Assembly: GCA_051652645.1 (NCBI GenBank)
Contig: JBOFUP010000003.1
Location: 1-64,000 of the forward strand
Length of the DNA: 64,000 bases
Direction of reading: 5' to 3'
Source of the DNA: UBA7332 sp051652645
GTDB lineage: Bacteria > Bacteroidota > Bacteroidia > Bacteroidales > UBA7332
Shown: positions 16,721 through 25,887 of the stretch, one piece after another
How positions within the stretch are numbered: position 1 is the first letter of the stretch
Layout of the letters: the number at the start of each line of letters is the position of its first letter
The notes under the pieces: model-generated
The model's input: the letters and a program-made list of their open reading frames with translations, nothing else
Databases searched by the model: none
Told to the model about the DNA's origin: nothing
Program-made: the position numbers and the translations under genes

Positions 16721-16783
16721 ATCTATATAAAACAATAAGCGGAGAGTCTGAGTAAGACTCTCCGCTTATTGTTTTATATAGAT
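16721..16783. terminator. 29-bp perfect hairpin, bidirectional terminator
   Basis: Arms 16721-16749 and 16755-16783 are perfect inverted copies with a 5-nt loop, between the convergent hydrolase and acetate transporter genes. Confidence 0.85.
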
Positions 16784-16794
16784 CTGTTCCTATC

Positions 16795-17394
16795 TTATTT
16801 GATGAAAGGTTTCCCTTGAGGAAGAATAACCTTACCGTAGAATTTGTTCAAGAATGCACCACCACACATGTAGAAACCAAGCATAGAGATTGCAAACTCA
16901 GTGATAGCAGCAATAGTGTGCCATATCTCACCCATTCCGAAACTATCCAAAGCCAAACTGATAAACAAGACGATGATCATCGCAATGATAGAGAACATCG
17001 CTTTGTGGATTTTCAGAGTTGCACCCAATAGGATTACCGAAAAGATCATGTATCCAATCATTGCAACACCAAATTGACGAGGGTCTACCTGAGAAGCCAA
17101 TCCTTCACCAAAAGTACCAGCCTTTATCATCCAACTAGTTCCAACCGCAATCCAAAAGAGGCCATAACCACCAAAAGCTGTTGCCCCAAAAAGGTTGTTG
17201 TGTTTGAAATCATATACACAGGCCATAAGTTGAGCAATACTTCCTAGGAATATAGCCCAAGGCAATACAAAGCCTATTCCCTCAGTTAATCCCATTTTTT
17301 GTGAAGAAGCTACTAATGTTACCATAGCCAATCCGAAAAGTCCCAAGGCAGAAGGGTCTGCCACTTCAATCTGTACTTTGTGTTTTTGTTCCAT
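16795..17394 (-). CDS. satP: Acetate uptake transporter, GPR1/FUN34/SatP family
   Basis: Inner-membrane carrier for acetate/succinate. 199 residues with six predicted membrane segments. The family signature N-P-[AG]-x-L-G-L-x-[GA]-F-A near the N-terminus appears as DPSALGLFGLA at about 13-23, with D instead of N, and the first helix follows. FGGYGLFWIAVG at about 75-86 is also typical of the family. The gene stands alone on the minus strand. A weak -7 box (TATCTTCG on the minus strand, 17423-17430) lies about 30 nt before the ATG. Confidence 0.9.
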   Translation of the reverse strand: MEQKHKVQIEVADPSALGLFGLAMVTLVASSQKMGLTEGIGFVLPWAIFLGSIAQLMACVYDFKHNNLFGATAFGGYGLFWIAVGTSWMIKAGTFGEGLASQVDPRQFGVAMIGYMIFSVILLGATLKIHKAMFSIIAMIIVLFISLALDSFGMGEIWHTIAAITEFAISMLGFYMCGGAFLNKFYGKVILPQGKPFIK

Positions 17395-17456
17395 TATATG
17401 TGTTAGTAAAAAAAATCGAGAACGAAGATAGTTTATTTTTTTGAAAAAACATCGTG

Positions 17457-17485
17457 TTTGTTACTTGAGGATATTATTATCTTTG
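17457..17485 (+). promoter_or_regulatory. Candidate promoter of the large OMP gene
   Basis: TATCTTTGC at 17478-17486 is a perfect TAnnTTTGC box, 40 nt before the ATG. A TTTG lies at 17457-17460, but the 17-nt spacer is shorter than the usual 19-21. Confidence 0.6.
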
Positions 17486-17525
17486 CTCAATATAAACATG
17501 AGAACTCACAATATATCAAGCTTTA

Positions 17526-20183
17526 ATGACTAAGATACTAACTATACTCACTCTGCTTTTAGTTACAATAAGTGTAAAGGCTGAAGGCTTTACAATCATA
17601 GGACGTGTGGTGATAGACCAACCATCCACCCCCCTAGAACACGCAACAGTAAGATTGCTCAAAGCCTCCGACTCTACCTTCGTTGTCGGAACAGTAACTG
17701 CCACAAAGGGAGAGTTTACACTCAAGAGCCAGTCTCCAGGGCTATACCTTCTTCAAACATCATACATAGGATATCAAAGTGATTATAGACCACTCACCAT
17801 AACCAAAGATAGCAAGAGAGTAGATCTAGGAGTTATAAATCTAAAGGAGAGTAGTGTAGAGATTACAGAGACCATAGTCAAAGGCAAACTACCCGAGGTT
17901 GTGGTCAAACAAGATACAATAGAGTTTCATGCAGATTCATATGGCGTAGCCGAAGGGTCGGTAGTGGAGGAGTTAATACGTAAACTTCCAGGAGTTGAGC
18001 TAACTGCCGAAGGTAAGATAATGGTCGAAGGCAAGGAGATCACAAAGCTTCTTGTAGATGGTAGAGACTTTTTTGGATCCGATATGGAGATGACCTTAAA
18101 GAACCTACCGGCCTCTGTTATTAATAAGATACAAGTAGTAGATCGAAAGAGTGAGAAGGATAGGATGACAGGTTTTGAGAGTCAAGAGAAGGAGAAGATA
18201 ATCAATCTAACGATCAAAGAAGACAAGAAGCGCGGAGTATTTGGAAATCTCAGGGGAGGATACGGTACCAAAAACCGTTTTGATGGATCTGCAATGGCTA
18301 ACGGATTCTACGGAGAAGACAAGCTATCACTAACTATCAATAGTACCAATGGAGTATCCGGAGGATCCATTTCACAGATACCACCAAGCGGAGATGGTAC
18401 AAACATCTCAACAGGGGTCAATCTAAATAAGAGTATCAAGAAAGGCGTAAACCTAGATGGTAGCATACGTTATGGGAAGAGCAATAGAAGAAATATGCAA
18501 GAGAGCTTTGCCGAAAACTTCCTCCCAGATAGCTCATACTACACCTCTAAAGTTAACGACTCATACAGTAGTAGGCAGAGTATAAGCAGTGATTTTAGAT
18601 ATGAGATCCAGCAAGATACCACGCTCTTTCTATCTATCGCTCCAAGGATAGGATATAGCAAGTCTTATACAACACAGAACTCTTCACTCGAGACACTCTC
18701 GGGAGAGTCACTCCTCGTAAACTCACAAGAGACAGATACCAGAGCAAGCGATCATAGCTTCAACTATGGGCTAACAATGCTATTTAATAGACAGTTGAAT
18801 AAGCCAGGAAGAAGGCTTACACTAGGATTAGAACTTAGCGGAACCAATGGACAAGGCGATGGGACAACACTCTCTGAGAACCTCTTCAAGCTAGAGTCTA
18901 AACCAGATAGCTTAGTGCTGTTAGATCAAGAGAATATAAGTAAGAATCAATCTATAGATGCTGGATTTAATGCTTCGTGGGTTGAACCTATTACAAAAAA
19001 AAGCTTCCTACAGCTATCATATAATTTTGCTTGGCGTGAGTCTGATAATAATAGAAGTAGCTATCAGTTCGACGGGAAGGAGTATGCAGAGCTAGACTCC
19101 ACTTACAGCCGTAGTTATAGATCTAATGGAGTACGACAAAATATATCTCTTAATTTCAGGTCATCATTCGCAAAGTACAGCTACTCTTTTGGCGTAGGGC
19201 TTGACCCAACCAAAAGTACTGAAGAGACCTACGTAGCTCAAACAACCATAAACCATCAAGAACAAACGCTACTAAACTATACACCTAGAGCAAACCTAAT
19301 GTGGAACTCAGGTCCCACAAACATCGTATTTAATTACAATGGACGTTCAAATACACCCACTGCAAGAGATCTCTCAAAGGTTGTTGAGGTGCTTTCGCCA
19401 CTATCTGAATATGTAGGTAATCCATCCCTAAAGAGTGGGTTCACACATAATGCCTCGTTGCAATTTAGGAACTACAATCGAGACAAACAGATCTCCATAT
19501 CCTTGGCGGCAAGAGCCACTTTAGAGCAAAATAGTATAACTAACTATTCTATCTATGATACATCAACAGGCAAGACCACATCATCCCCAGTTAATGTCAA
19601 TGGCAACCATAGTGTAATGCTATCATCACACTTTTCTATGCCACTAAAGAATAGGAAATTTCAACTAGGATCGTACACTCAGTACAACTATAGACGCAGG
19701 CTAAGCTTCTCCAACGAACAAGAGAATACATCAAATAGCCAAAATTTTAGAGAGGATATAAACCTCAACTATAATGACAAATACATAAGCACAACCATTG
19801 GATGCTATCTTTCATTGAGTGATGTTCAGAACTCACTAAACTCAACCACTAGCCGAACAACTTTCGATTATGGAGTGAGATTGATGACTAGAGCAAGACT
19901 AACATGGCAATTAGCAATCTCTACTTTTGTAAACTACAACGGCAAGAGAGGCTATACGGGAGGGTACAACCGAGATATTGTAAACTGGAATGCTGAAATA
20001 TCGCGAACACTATTCAAAAAGAAAGCAGACATCTCAGTAATATGGTATGATATACTCAATCAAGTAAACAACACATCAAGAAGCATTACAGCATCAGCAA
20101 TCACCGACAGCGAGTGGAACACTGTCGGTGGATATATACTTCTTAAGTTTGCTTACAGATTCAATTGGATGAAAGGACAGTAA
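17526..20183 (+). CDS. Outer membrane beta-barrel protein with carboxypeptidase-regulatory-like N-domain
   Basis: 885-residue outer-membrane protein of the TonB-receptor-like OMP_b-brl_3 type common in Bacteroidota. Signal peptide at about 1-19 (ending VKAEG). Residues about 22-110 form a carboxypeptidase-D regulatory-like beta-sandwich (TIIGRVVIDQPSTPLEHATVRLL). A plug-like region follows (IRKLPGVELTAEGKIMVEGK at about 150-170, then DGRDFFGSD), and the barrel fills about 240-885. No SusD partner and no iron or B12 neighbour is present, so the ligand is unknown. It ends 1 nt from the stop codon of the convergent mfd gene. Confidence 0.85.
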   Translation: MTKILTILTLLLVTISVKAEGFTIIGRVVIDQPSTPLEHATVRLLKASDSTFVVGTVTATKGEFTLKSQSPGLYLLQTSYIGYQSDYRPLTITKDSKRVDLGVINLKESSVEITETIVKGKLPEVVVKQDTIEFHADSYGVAEGSVVEELIRKLPGVELTAEGKIMVEGKEITKLLVDGRDFFGSDMEMTLKNLPASVINKIQVVDRKSEKDRMTGFESQEKEKIINLTIKEDKKRGVFGNLRGGYGTKNRFDGSAMANGFYGEDKLSLTINSTNGVSGGSISQIPPSGDGTNISTGVNLNKSIKKGVNLDGSIRYGKSNRRNMQESFAENFLPDSSYYTSKVNDSYSSRQSISSDFRYEIQQDTTLFLSIAPRIGYSKSYTTQNSSLETLSGESLLVNSQETDTRASDHSFNYGLTMLFNRQLNKPGRRLTLGLELSGTNGQGDGTTLSENLFKLESKPDSLVLLDQENISKNQSIDAGFNASWVEPITKKSFLQLSYNFAWRESDNNRSSYQFDGKEYAELDSTYSRSYRSNGVRQNISLNFRSSFAKYSYSFGVGLDPTKSTEETYVAQTTINHQEQTLLNYTPRANLMWNSGPTNIVFNYNGRSNTPTARDLSKVVEVLSPLSEYVGNPSLKSGFTHNASLQFRNYNRDKQISISLAARATLEQNSITNYSIYDTSTGKTTSSPVNVNGNHSVMLSSHFSMPLKNRKFQLGSYTQYNYRRRLSFSNEQENTSNSQNFREDINLNYNDKYISTTIGCYLSLSDVQNSLNSTTSRTTFDYGVRLMTRARLTWQLAISTFVNYNGKRGYTGGYNRDIVNWNAEISRTLFKKKADISVIWYDILNQVNNTSRSITASAITDSEWNTVGGYILLKFAYRFNWMKGQ

Positions 20184-20184
20184 T

Positions 20185-23100
20185 TTACTCCACAGCCGAA
20201 AGCATGTCGTTGAATATATCAACAGCAAGCTCAACACTTTTCACCTTGTCGATACTCATCGAACGCTTACCCTTGCTCTCCTTAATTTGGCAGTAGCGAG
20301 GGTTTTTTGCCATATAACTCAGTACACCACCAAAGGCAGGAGATTGATAGTAAGGCGAATCTAGGTTAGAGACAAAGTATAGAATCATCTTACCATGTTT
20401 GAGGACAACCTTCTCCACACCCAAATCCTTACCTAAACGACGTAGCCTCACCACGCGTATGAGCTCCTGTCCAGCTGTTGGAATCTTACCAAATCTGTCC
20501 TTTATGCGCTGTTTAAATAGATTGATTTCGCTCTCGCGCTCCATTCCATCTAGCTCCCTATACAAAGAGATACGTTCAGTGTCACTAGGGATAAACTCAC
20601 TGGTGAACATAAGCGCAAGGTCAGACTCCACTATACATTCAGCCACATACGACAATCCCCTTTTCGACACCTGAGTATCATCTTCGGCATATAGCTCCTG
20701 AAACTCATCCGTTCTCAACTCCTGAACAGCCTCTTGAAGAATCTTTTGATAAGTCTCATATCCAAGATCAGCTATAAAACCACTCTGTTCAGCACCTAGC
20801 ATATTACCCGCACCTCGAATATCTAGATCCTGCATTGCGATATGTATACCACTACCAAGATCGGAGAAGTTTTCAATAGCCTGCAAACGACGTCTAGACT
20901 CAGCCGAAAGCGAAGATAAAGCAGGTGCAATCAAGTAGCAGAAAGCCTTGCGATTGCTCCTTCCCACACGACCGCGCATCTGGTGAAGGTCACTAAGCCC
21001 AAAGTTTTGTGCGTTGTTAATGATAATAGTGTTAGCATTTGGTATGTCGATACCAGACTCCACGATGGTTGTCGAGATAAGTATGTCATATTCATAGTTC
21101 TGAAACTCCATGATAATCTCCTCAAGCTTATGAGGATCCATCTGCCCATGACCAATACAAACACGAGCATCTGGCACTATACGCTTGACCATGGCCTTTA
21201 GTTCCTCAAGTTCATTAATGCGGTTGTTGATGAAGAAGAGTTGTCCATTACGACTTAGCTCAAAGTTGATAGCCTCAGCCAATATCTCCTCATTCATTGT
21301 ATGAACTTCTGTTCTGATAGGGTATCTATTTGGTGGAGGAGTCTGTATGGTTGATAGGTCTCTTGCTCCCATCAAAGAGAACTGTAGAGTACGAGGTATT
21401 GGAGTGGCAGTCATAGTAAGTGTGTCCACATTACTCTTTAACTGTTTTAATTTCTCCTTTACAGCCACCCCAAACTTCTGCTCCTCGTCAATGATAAGCA
21501 GCCCAAGATCCTTGAATTTTACATCCTTGCCTATTATGCGGTGAGTCCCGATAAGAATCTCAGGAGTACCATCCTTAAGCTCTGAGAGGATTCGCTTCAC
21601 ATCCTTCGGTCGGCGAGCTCTGCTCAGGTAGTCAATCTTTACAGGGAACTCTTTGAGTCTTTCACTAAAAGTCTTGAAGTGTTGAAATGCCAAAACAGTT
21701 GTAGGTACCAAAACAGCTACCTGTTTTCCATCCGTGGCTGCTTTGAAAGCAGCGCGAATAGCCACCTCTGTTTTACCAAAACCAACATCACCACATATAA
21801 GTCTGTCCATAGGTTTCTCACTCTCCATATCACGCTTAACCTCGGCAGTAGATTTGAGCTGATCAGGTGTATCTTCATAGATGAACGACATCTCGAGCTC
21901 TTGCTGAAGATAGCTGTCAGGAGAGAAGCTATATCCTCTCTCATCCTTACGCATAGCATAAAGCTTTATCAGGTCGCGAGCAATATCCTTGACCTTGCTC
22001 TTTGTCTTCTGTTTGACTTTCTCCCAAGCACCACTTCCAAGCTTATTCACTTTTGGCGGTTCGCCATCCTTACCTCTATACTTTGATAGCTTATGAAGAG
22101 CATGAATAGATACAAAAATTACATCGTTGTTCAGATAAACAAGCTTAATAACCTCTTGAATCTGTCCATTCTGTTCTGTTCGTGCAAGTCCTCCAAAACG
22201 CCCTATGCCATGATCAATATGAACAACGTAGTCACCAACCTCAAACTGCTGAAGCTCCTTTAATGAAAGAGCTAATTTGCCAGATCGAGCACGATCACTC
22301 TTTAGGTTATACTTGTGGTATCTATCAAATATCTGGTGGTCGGTAAAGAAACAAATCTTAGCCGTTTTATCAACAAACCCCTCGTGTATAGTATGAAGAA
22401 TGCCCTCGAATGGGATGCTTTCACCCTTCTCCTTGAATATATCATGCAGACGCTCAGCTTGTTTAGGGTTGTCCGAGAGAAGGTTTATAGTATATCCTTC
22501 GGCAATATAGTTTCGGAAACTCTCAATGACTAGATCAAAGTTTTTATGAAAAAGAGGTTGAGGATAGTGATCCATATTCACCTTTACCTCATTCTCCCCA
22601 GCTCTGCTACCTACAGAGAATTCTATGCGTCTGAATTTAACTAAAGAGCGAGCAAAGAGTTTTGGATCAACAATCTTATTCTTAACACCCTTGTCATAGT
22701 CGTCACTCTCTAGAGCTTGCTGCGAAACTCCCTCTTTAGCTATCATATCAATACTCTCGGCTATGAAAGCTAAGTTCTTTACAACCAAAATAGAGTCCGA
22801 TGGGATGAACTCCAAGAAAGAGATCCCACCACCTTGATGGAAATTAAGATTCGATACTATTGATATCTCACTCACATTTCCCTTGGATAGTTGAGACTCG
22901 ACACTGAAGGTACGTATGCTCTCTATATCGTCGCCAAACAAGTCAATACGGTATGGATCTTCGTTTGAAAAAGAGAATACATCAAGAATACTACCTCTTA
23001 CTGCATATTGCCCCGGTTCATATACATAGTCTACTCTCTCAAAGCCATATTCGTATAGAGCCTCAATGATGAAAGCTCTATCTATGCTCTCGCCTACAGA

Positions 23101-23538
23101 TAGGCGAAGGGTGCTTTTTTGTAGAAGCTCTTCGCTAACAACCTTCTCGGCCAAAGCCTCAGGATAGGTGACAATAATTAGGTTTGAACTATTAGAGGAT
23201 ACACGGCTCATTACCTCTGTGCGAAGTATAGCATTTGCAGCATCTATTTGGCCATACTTAATAGAACGCTTGTATGAGGATGGAAGAAAAAAAATCGAAT
23301 CATCACCATGGAGCTGCATCAAGTCATTATATAGATAACCAGCCTCTTCGATGTTAGAGCAGATAGCAACTAGAGGAAAAGATAGATTTTCCACTAGTGA
23401 GCCCAAGATAAGAGCTTGTGATGAGCCCGCACTTCCATCAATAAATATATTCTTCACACTCTTTTGCTTTGCAAGAAGCGCAAGTTCAGAGAATGAATCT
23501 CGTTTTTTATATCCGTCAAATAGTTCTTTAATTGTCAT
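20185..23538 (-). CDS. mfd: Transcription-repair coupling factor Mfd
   Basis: ATP-dependent translocase that removes stalled RNA polymerase at lesions and recruits UvrA. 1117 residues, close to the family length of about 1150. Order: UvrB-like N-terminal domains at about 1-440, RNA-polymerase interaction (CarD/RID-like) domain at about 440-520 (FEVGDYVVHIDHGIGRFGG), RecG-like helicase with Walker A GDVGFGKTEVA and box II DEEQ, TRG motif region, and the C-terminal D7 domain. All look intact. Stop codon lies 1 nt from that of the preceding convergent gene, leaving no room for a terminator between them. Confidence 0.97.
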   Translation of the reverse strand: MTIKELFDGYKKRDSFSELALLAKQKSVKNIFIDGSAGSSQALILGSLVENLSFPLVAICSNIEEAGYLYNDLMQLHGDDSIFFLPSSYKRSIKYGQIDAANAILRTEVMSRVSSNSSNLIIVTYPEALAEKVVSEELLQKSTLRLSVGESIDRAFIIEALYEYGFERVDYVYEPGQYAVRGSILDVFSFSNEDPYRIDLFGDDIESIRTFSVESQLSKGNVSEISIVSNLNFHQGGGISFLEFIPSDSILVVKNLAFIAESIDMIAKEGVSQQALESDDYDKGVKNKIVDPKLFARSLVKFRRIEFSVGSRAGENEVKVNMDHYPQPLFHKNFDLVIESFRNYIAEGYTINLLSDNPKQAERLHDIFKEKGESIPFEGILHTIHEGFVDKTAKICFFTDHQIFDRYHKYNLKSDRARSGKLALSLKELQQFEVGDYVVHIDHGIGRFGGLARTEQNGQIQEVIKLVYLNNDVIFVSIHALHKLSKYRGKDGEPPKVNKLGSGAWEKVKQKTKSKVKDIARDLIKLYAMRKDERGYSFSPDSYLQQELEMSFIYEDTPDQLKSTAEVKRDMESEKPMDRLICGDVGFGKTEVAIRAAFKAATDGKQVAVLVPTTVLAFQHFKTFSERLKEFPVKIDYLSRARRPKDVKRILSELKDGTPEILIGTHRIIGKDVKFKDLGLLIIDEEQKFGVAVKEKLKQLKSNVDTLTMTATPIPRTLQFSLMGARDLSTIQTPPPNRYPIRTEVHTMNEEILAEAINFELSRNGQLFFINNRINELEELKAMVKRIVPDARVCIGHGQMDPHKLEEIIMEFQNYEYDILISTTIVESGIDIPNANTIIINNAQNFGLSDLHQMRGRVGRSNRKAFCYLIAPALSSLSAESRRRLQAIENFSDLGSGIHIAMQDLDIRGAGNMLGAEQSGFIADLGYETYQKILQEAVQELRTDEFQELYAEDDTQVSKRGLSYVAECIVESDLALMFTSEFIPSDTERISLYRELDGMERESEINLFKQRIKDRFGKIPTAGQELIRVVRLRRLGKDLGVEKVVLKHGKMILYFVSNLDSPYYQSPAFGGVLSYMAKNPRYCQIKESKGKRSMSIDKVKSVELAVDIFNDMLSAVE

Positions 23539-23718
23539 CTTTTCAGATTTATATAGAGTGGTTTAGGAGTTTCTGTTCCTGATACAAAGTTAAACGAAAC
23601 TTCGCTATTACTCTTTTGTTTGAAAAAAAAGAGCTTAAAAATTTGCCATTTTCACAACTATCATTACCTTTGTAGTGCAATTGTTGCTGATGCAACTGTT
23701 TGTACAGCCATCTAAAAC

Positions 23719-23806
<88 letters not shown>

Positions 23807-23844
23807 AAAAGGTCTTGAGAATATTAATTCTTGAGACCTTTTTT
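23807..23844 (+). terminator. Terminator after tRNA-Ser
   Basis: AAAAGGTCT... / ...AGACCTTTT arms with a small internal mismatch and a T run. Confidence 0.8.
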
Positions 23845-23845
23845 G

Positions 23846-24092
23846 TTATCTTTACTCTTTAGGTTTTTGCGGGGAGTAAGACTAAAACATGATGATATGA
23901 TCATTTAACTTTGGTGCAATTCGTCATTACAATATAGCTATATTTATTTAATATATAAATGATTAAACGAAGTAAACGGCCTGTAGTATATCCATACTAC
24001 AGGCCGTTTACTTCGTTTACTTTTGCTACTATCTACCCCATAAACAGGATGATTTACCTAGTATACATCATAAGTATTATTATTGTTGCCTA
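23846..24092. other. Gene-free stretch downstream of tRNA-Ser
   Basis: No gene supported. It is AT-rich and contains the 26-bp perfect hairpin at 23964-24019. No repeat of the tRNA 3' end and no integrase is found, so there is no sign of an integrated element. Confidence 0.6.
23964..24019. terminator. 26-bp perfect inverted repeat
   Basis: Arms 23964-23989 and 23994-24019 are perfect inverted copies with a 4-nt loop, between tRNA-Ser (rightward) and the lipoprotein gene (leftward). It most likely works as a bidirectional terminator, although T runs beside it are weak. Confidence 0.6.
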
Positions 24093-24524
24093 TTAATTCT
24101 CTTGAGATAAGTATACAGTTTCGAAGCAGTTTGCATACTGCAGATTGAGTGTGTACCACCGTTTCTCCCCAGATGAGTTTGGCTCTATAATAACAGTCAA
24201 ACCTCTCTCTTTGCTTCTTTTTATCGAGAACCACTCAGATTTGATCTCTATAATATTACTAACGTCATTGTCAGGCTGCTCCCTGATTACTTCAATCTTG
24301 GAGGTCTCATCTTGAGGATAGTAATCGTGACTGATATCAAACCACCAAAAATCTACCTTAGTGACAATCTCTAGTGTCCCTCCGCCTGCACTAAAACTAT
24401 ATTTGCTAGGAGAAGGGTCAATAGGGCTTTCGCATGTTCCTTCATTTGTGTTACTATTGCAAGAGTGAAAGAACATTGTTGTTGCTATAATAGCTGTTGT
24501 TTTGATGCTGTTGATAAAGTTCAT
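24093..24524 (-). CDS. Small lipoprotein with BACON-like beta domain
   Basis: 143-residue predicted lipoprotein, not recognised as a named family. The N-terminus has a lipoprotein signal with FHSC (C22) as the lipobox. Residues about 40-140 look like a single beta-sandwich. YSFSAGGGTLEIVTKVDFWWFD resembles the first strands of BACON-type domains, and the end (GLTVIIEPNSSGEKRWYTLNL... ETVYLSQE) resembles their last strands with the conserved N-x-S-x-x-x-R pattern. The BACON link is an inference from pattern. It would be a surface or periplasmic lipoprotein. It is alone, with 660 bp of gene-free DNA upstream. Confidence 0.65.
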   Translation of the reverse strand: MNFINSIKTTAIIATTMFFHSCNSNTNEGTCESPIDPSPSKYSFSAGGGTLEIVTKVDFWWFDISHDYYPQDETSKIEVIREQPDNDVSNIIEIKSEWFSIKRSKERGLTVIIEPNSSGEKRWYTLNLQYANCFETVYLSQEN

Positions 24525-24773
24525 TGATCTGTTATTTTTCTGATTTGTATATTATAACATACTTTGAGAAGGTATAGTTTAATCTTATTACACAAAGAGG
24601 TTGTTCATATTTTTATCTATGAATTAACTATCTATCTTGTTAAGATTCAGAACTACTAATCTTTTTTTCTCTATACACTAGCTATAATCTTTTTGCGTAA
24701 GTAATCTATTATATTATTAGAACTAGATGATTTGTTTATTGTAACTATTCGCTTCTAGCACCCTATCTTTACT

Positions 24774-24852
24774 AATACGTACGTATTTGGGGATATATAC
24801 GTACGTATTATGCTTAAAATATGTACGTACTTTTGTTGAAATACGTACGTAT
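24774..24852. repeat. Four spaced ATACGTACGTAT-type palindromes
   Basis: Perfect or near-perfect palindromes are centred at 24780.5, 24802.5, 24826.5 and 24846.5, so spacings are 22, 24 and 20 bp, about two helical turns each. Copies 1, 2 and 4 contain ATACGTACGTAT; copy 3 has the GTACGTAC core. The spacers are AT-rich and unrelated. The core is not repeated this way elsewhere in the window. It looks like a multi-site array for a dimeric DNA-binding protein. Confidence 0.75.
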
Positions 24853-25113
24853 TTCTGGAGATGCTTCCTGAGATATATGGAGAGGGTCTCTTTGGTTAGT
24901 GAATTTACCCATTAATAGGCCAATGTATAAAGCCATGGATTAGATAAATTATTAGGAGATCAACAGTGGTTTTGAGGCAGTATAGTCTTTGTGTCCTTTT
25001 AAAACAATAATAGTCGGTTTGTGAGGTGTGGAGTCTCTATTGATCAATTCTCAATAAGGAAATGATGAGGTGAAATATTTTTTGGGAGAATGTAAAAAGT
25101 AGGGTAGTGAAAA

Positions 25114-25152
25114 ACCCCTATCAGGATCGAGAGTCTCATACCTGATAGGGGT
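25114..25152 (-). terminator. Terminator of the thiamine operon
   Basis: Arms ACCCCTATCAGG and CCTGATAGGGGT, with a T run on the minus strand, 37 nt after the thiF stop codon. Confidence 0.85.
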
Positions 25153-25188
25153 CTTATTGTGTACTATACCTTTTACAATATTAATATG

Positions 25189-25881
25189 CTAAATGGAGAA
25201 TATTTTGAACTCCATGCTCTTTAGATTGATTAGTAGCATACGGTTGATGAGAGGTTCGCCTACGCCACTAAGTATTTTTATTGCTTCTGTGGCTTGCAGG
25301 CTACCCACTACTCCTGGAACAGAGCCTATTACTCCAATTGAATCAGCACTACTCTCCAAGTACTCTTCTTTAGGGAACAATCTATTGTATGAACCAGCAC
25401 CTTTGTGATTGAACACGGATATTTGTCCTTGAAATTCAGCAATGCTTCCATAGACGTATGGTATCTGTAGCTCAGAGGTTATCTGGTCTATAATGTATCG
25501 AGTATTGAAGTTGTCGCAACCATCAATCACTATATCATATCGAGTAATAATCTCTCTGGCATTATTATTATCCAACCTCAAGGGGTATGCCTCAATAGTG
25601 ATATGGCTGTTTAGCTTCTCGAGGGTATGTTTGGCTCTTTCGACTTTTGAGAGATTGATCTCCGACTCTCTATATAGTATTTGCCTCTGAAGATTAGAAA
25701 TAGATACTGTATCATCGTCAATTATACCTATTCGACCTATCCCGGCAGCAGCTAGGTATAGGGCAATAGGGGATCCAAGCCCACCGATACCGACTATAAG
25801 AGCAGAGCTATTTTTAAGTCTATCTTGACCTTCGGTCCCGAAACCCTCTATAATGTGGTGTCTGTTGTATCTTTGCTGCAT
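25189..25881 (-). CDS. thiF: ThiS adenylyltransferase ThiF (HesA/MoeB/ThiF family)
   Basis: E1-like enzyme that adenylates the C-terminal glycine of ThiS for sulfur loading. 230 residues. The nucleotide site GIGGLGSP lies at about 31-38, the D-D-D-T-V-S-x-S-N-L-x-R-Q segment at about 55-67, and DGCDN at about 119-123. The region where E. coli ThiF has its sulfur-carrying cysteine (N-C-R-T-A-G) reads SADSIG, and no CxxC zinc pairs are present; the only cysteine is the one in DGCDN. Last gene of the thiamine operon, 6 nt after thiH. Confidence 0.88.
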   Translation of the reverse strand: MQQRYNRHHIIEGFGTEGQDRLKNSSALIVGIGGLGSPIALYLAAAGIGRIGIIDDDTVSISNLQRQILYRESEINLSKVERAKHTLEKLNSHITIEAYPLRLDNNNAREIITRYDIVIDGCDNFNTRYIIDQITSELQIPYVYGSIAEFQGQISVFNHKGAGSYNRLFPKEEYLESSADSIGVIGSVPGVVGSLQATEAIKILSGVGEPLINRMLLINLKSMEFKIFSI

Positions 25882-25887
25882 GGGTGT

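Larger units (their letters stand above)
24525..25188. other. Gene-free stretch with palindrome array
   Basis: 664 bp without a supported gene between the lipoprotein gene and the end of the thiamine operon. It contains the four-copy palindrome array (24774-24852) and the thiamine-operon terminator (25114-25152). The array lies about 250 bp upstream of the lipoprotein start. Confidence 0.6.

Noticed and set aside
24774..24852. CRISPR-like repeat array
   Set aside because: The repeated units are short palindromes of 12-14 bp separated by only 8-12 bp, without repeat-length or spacer-length regularity of CRISPR and without cas genes.
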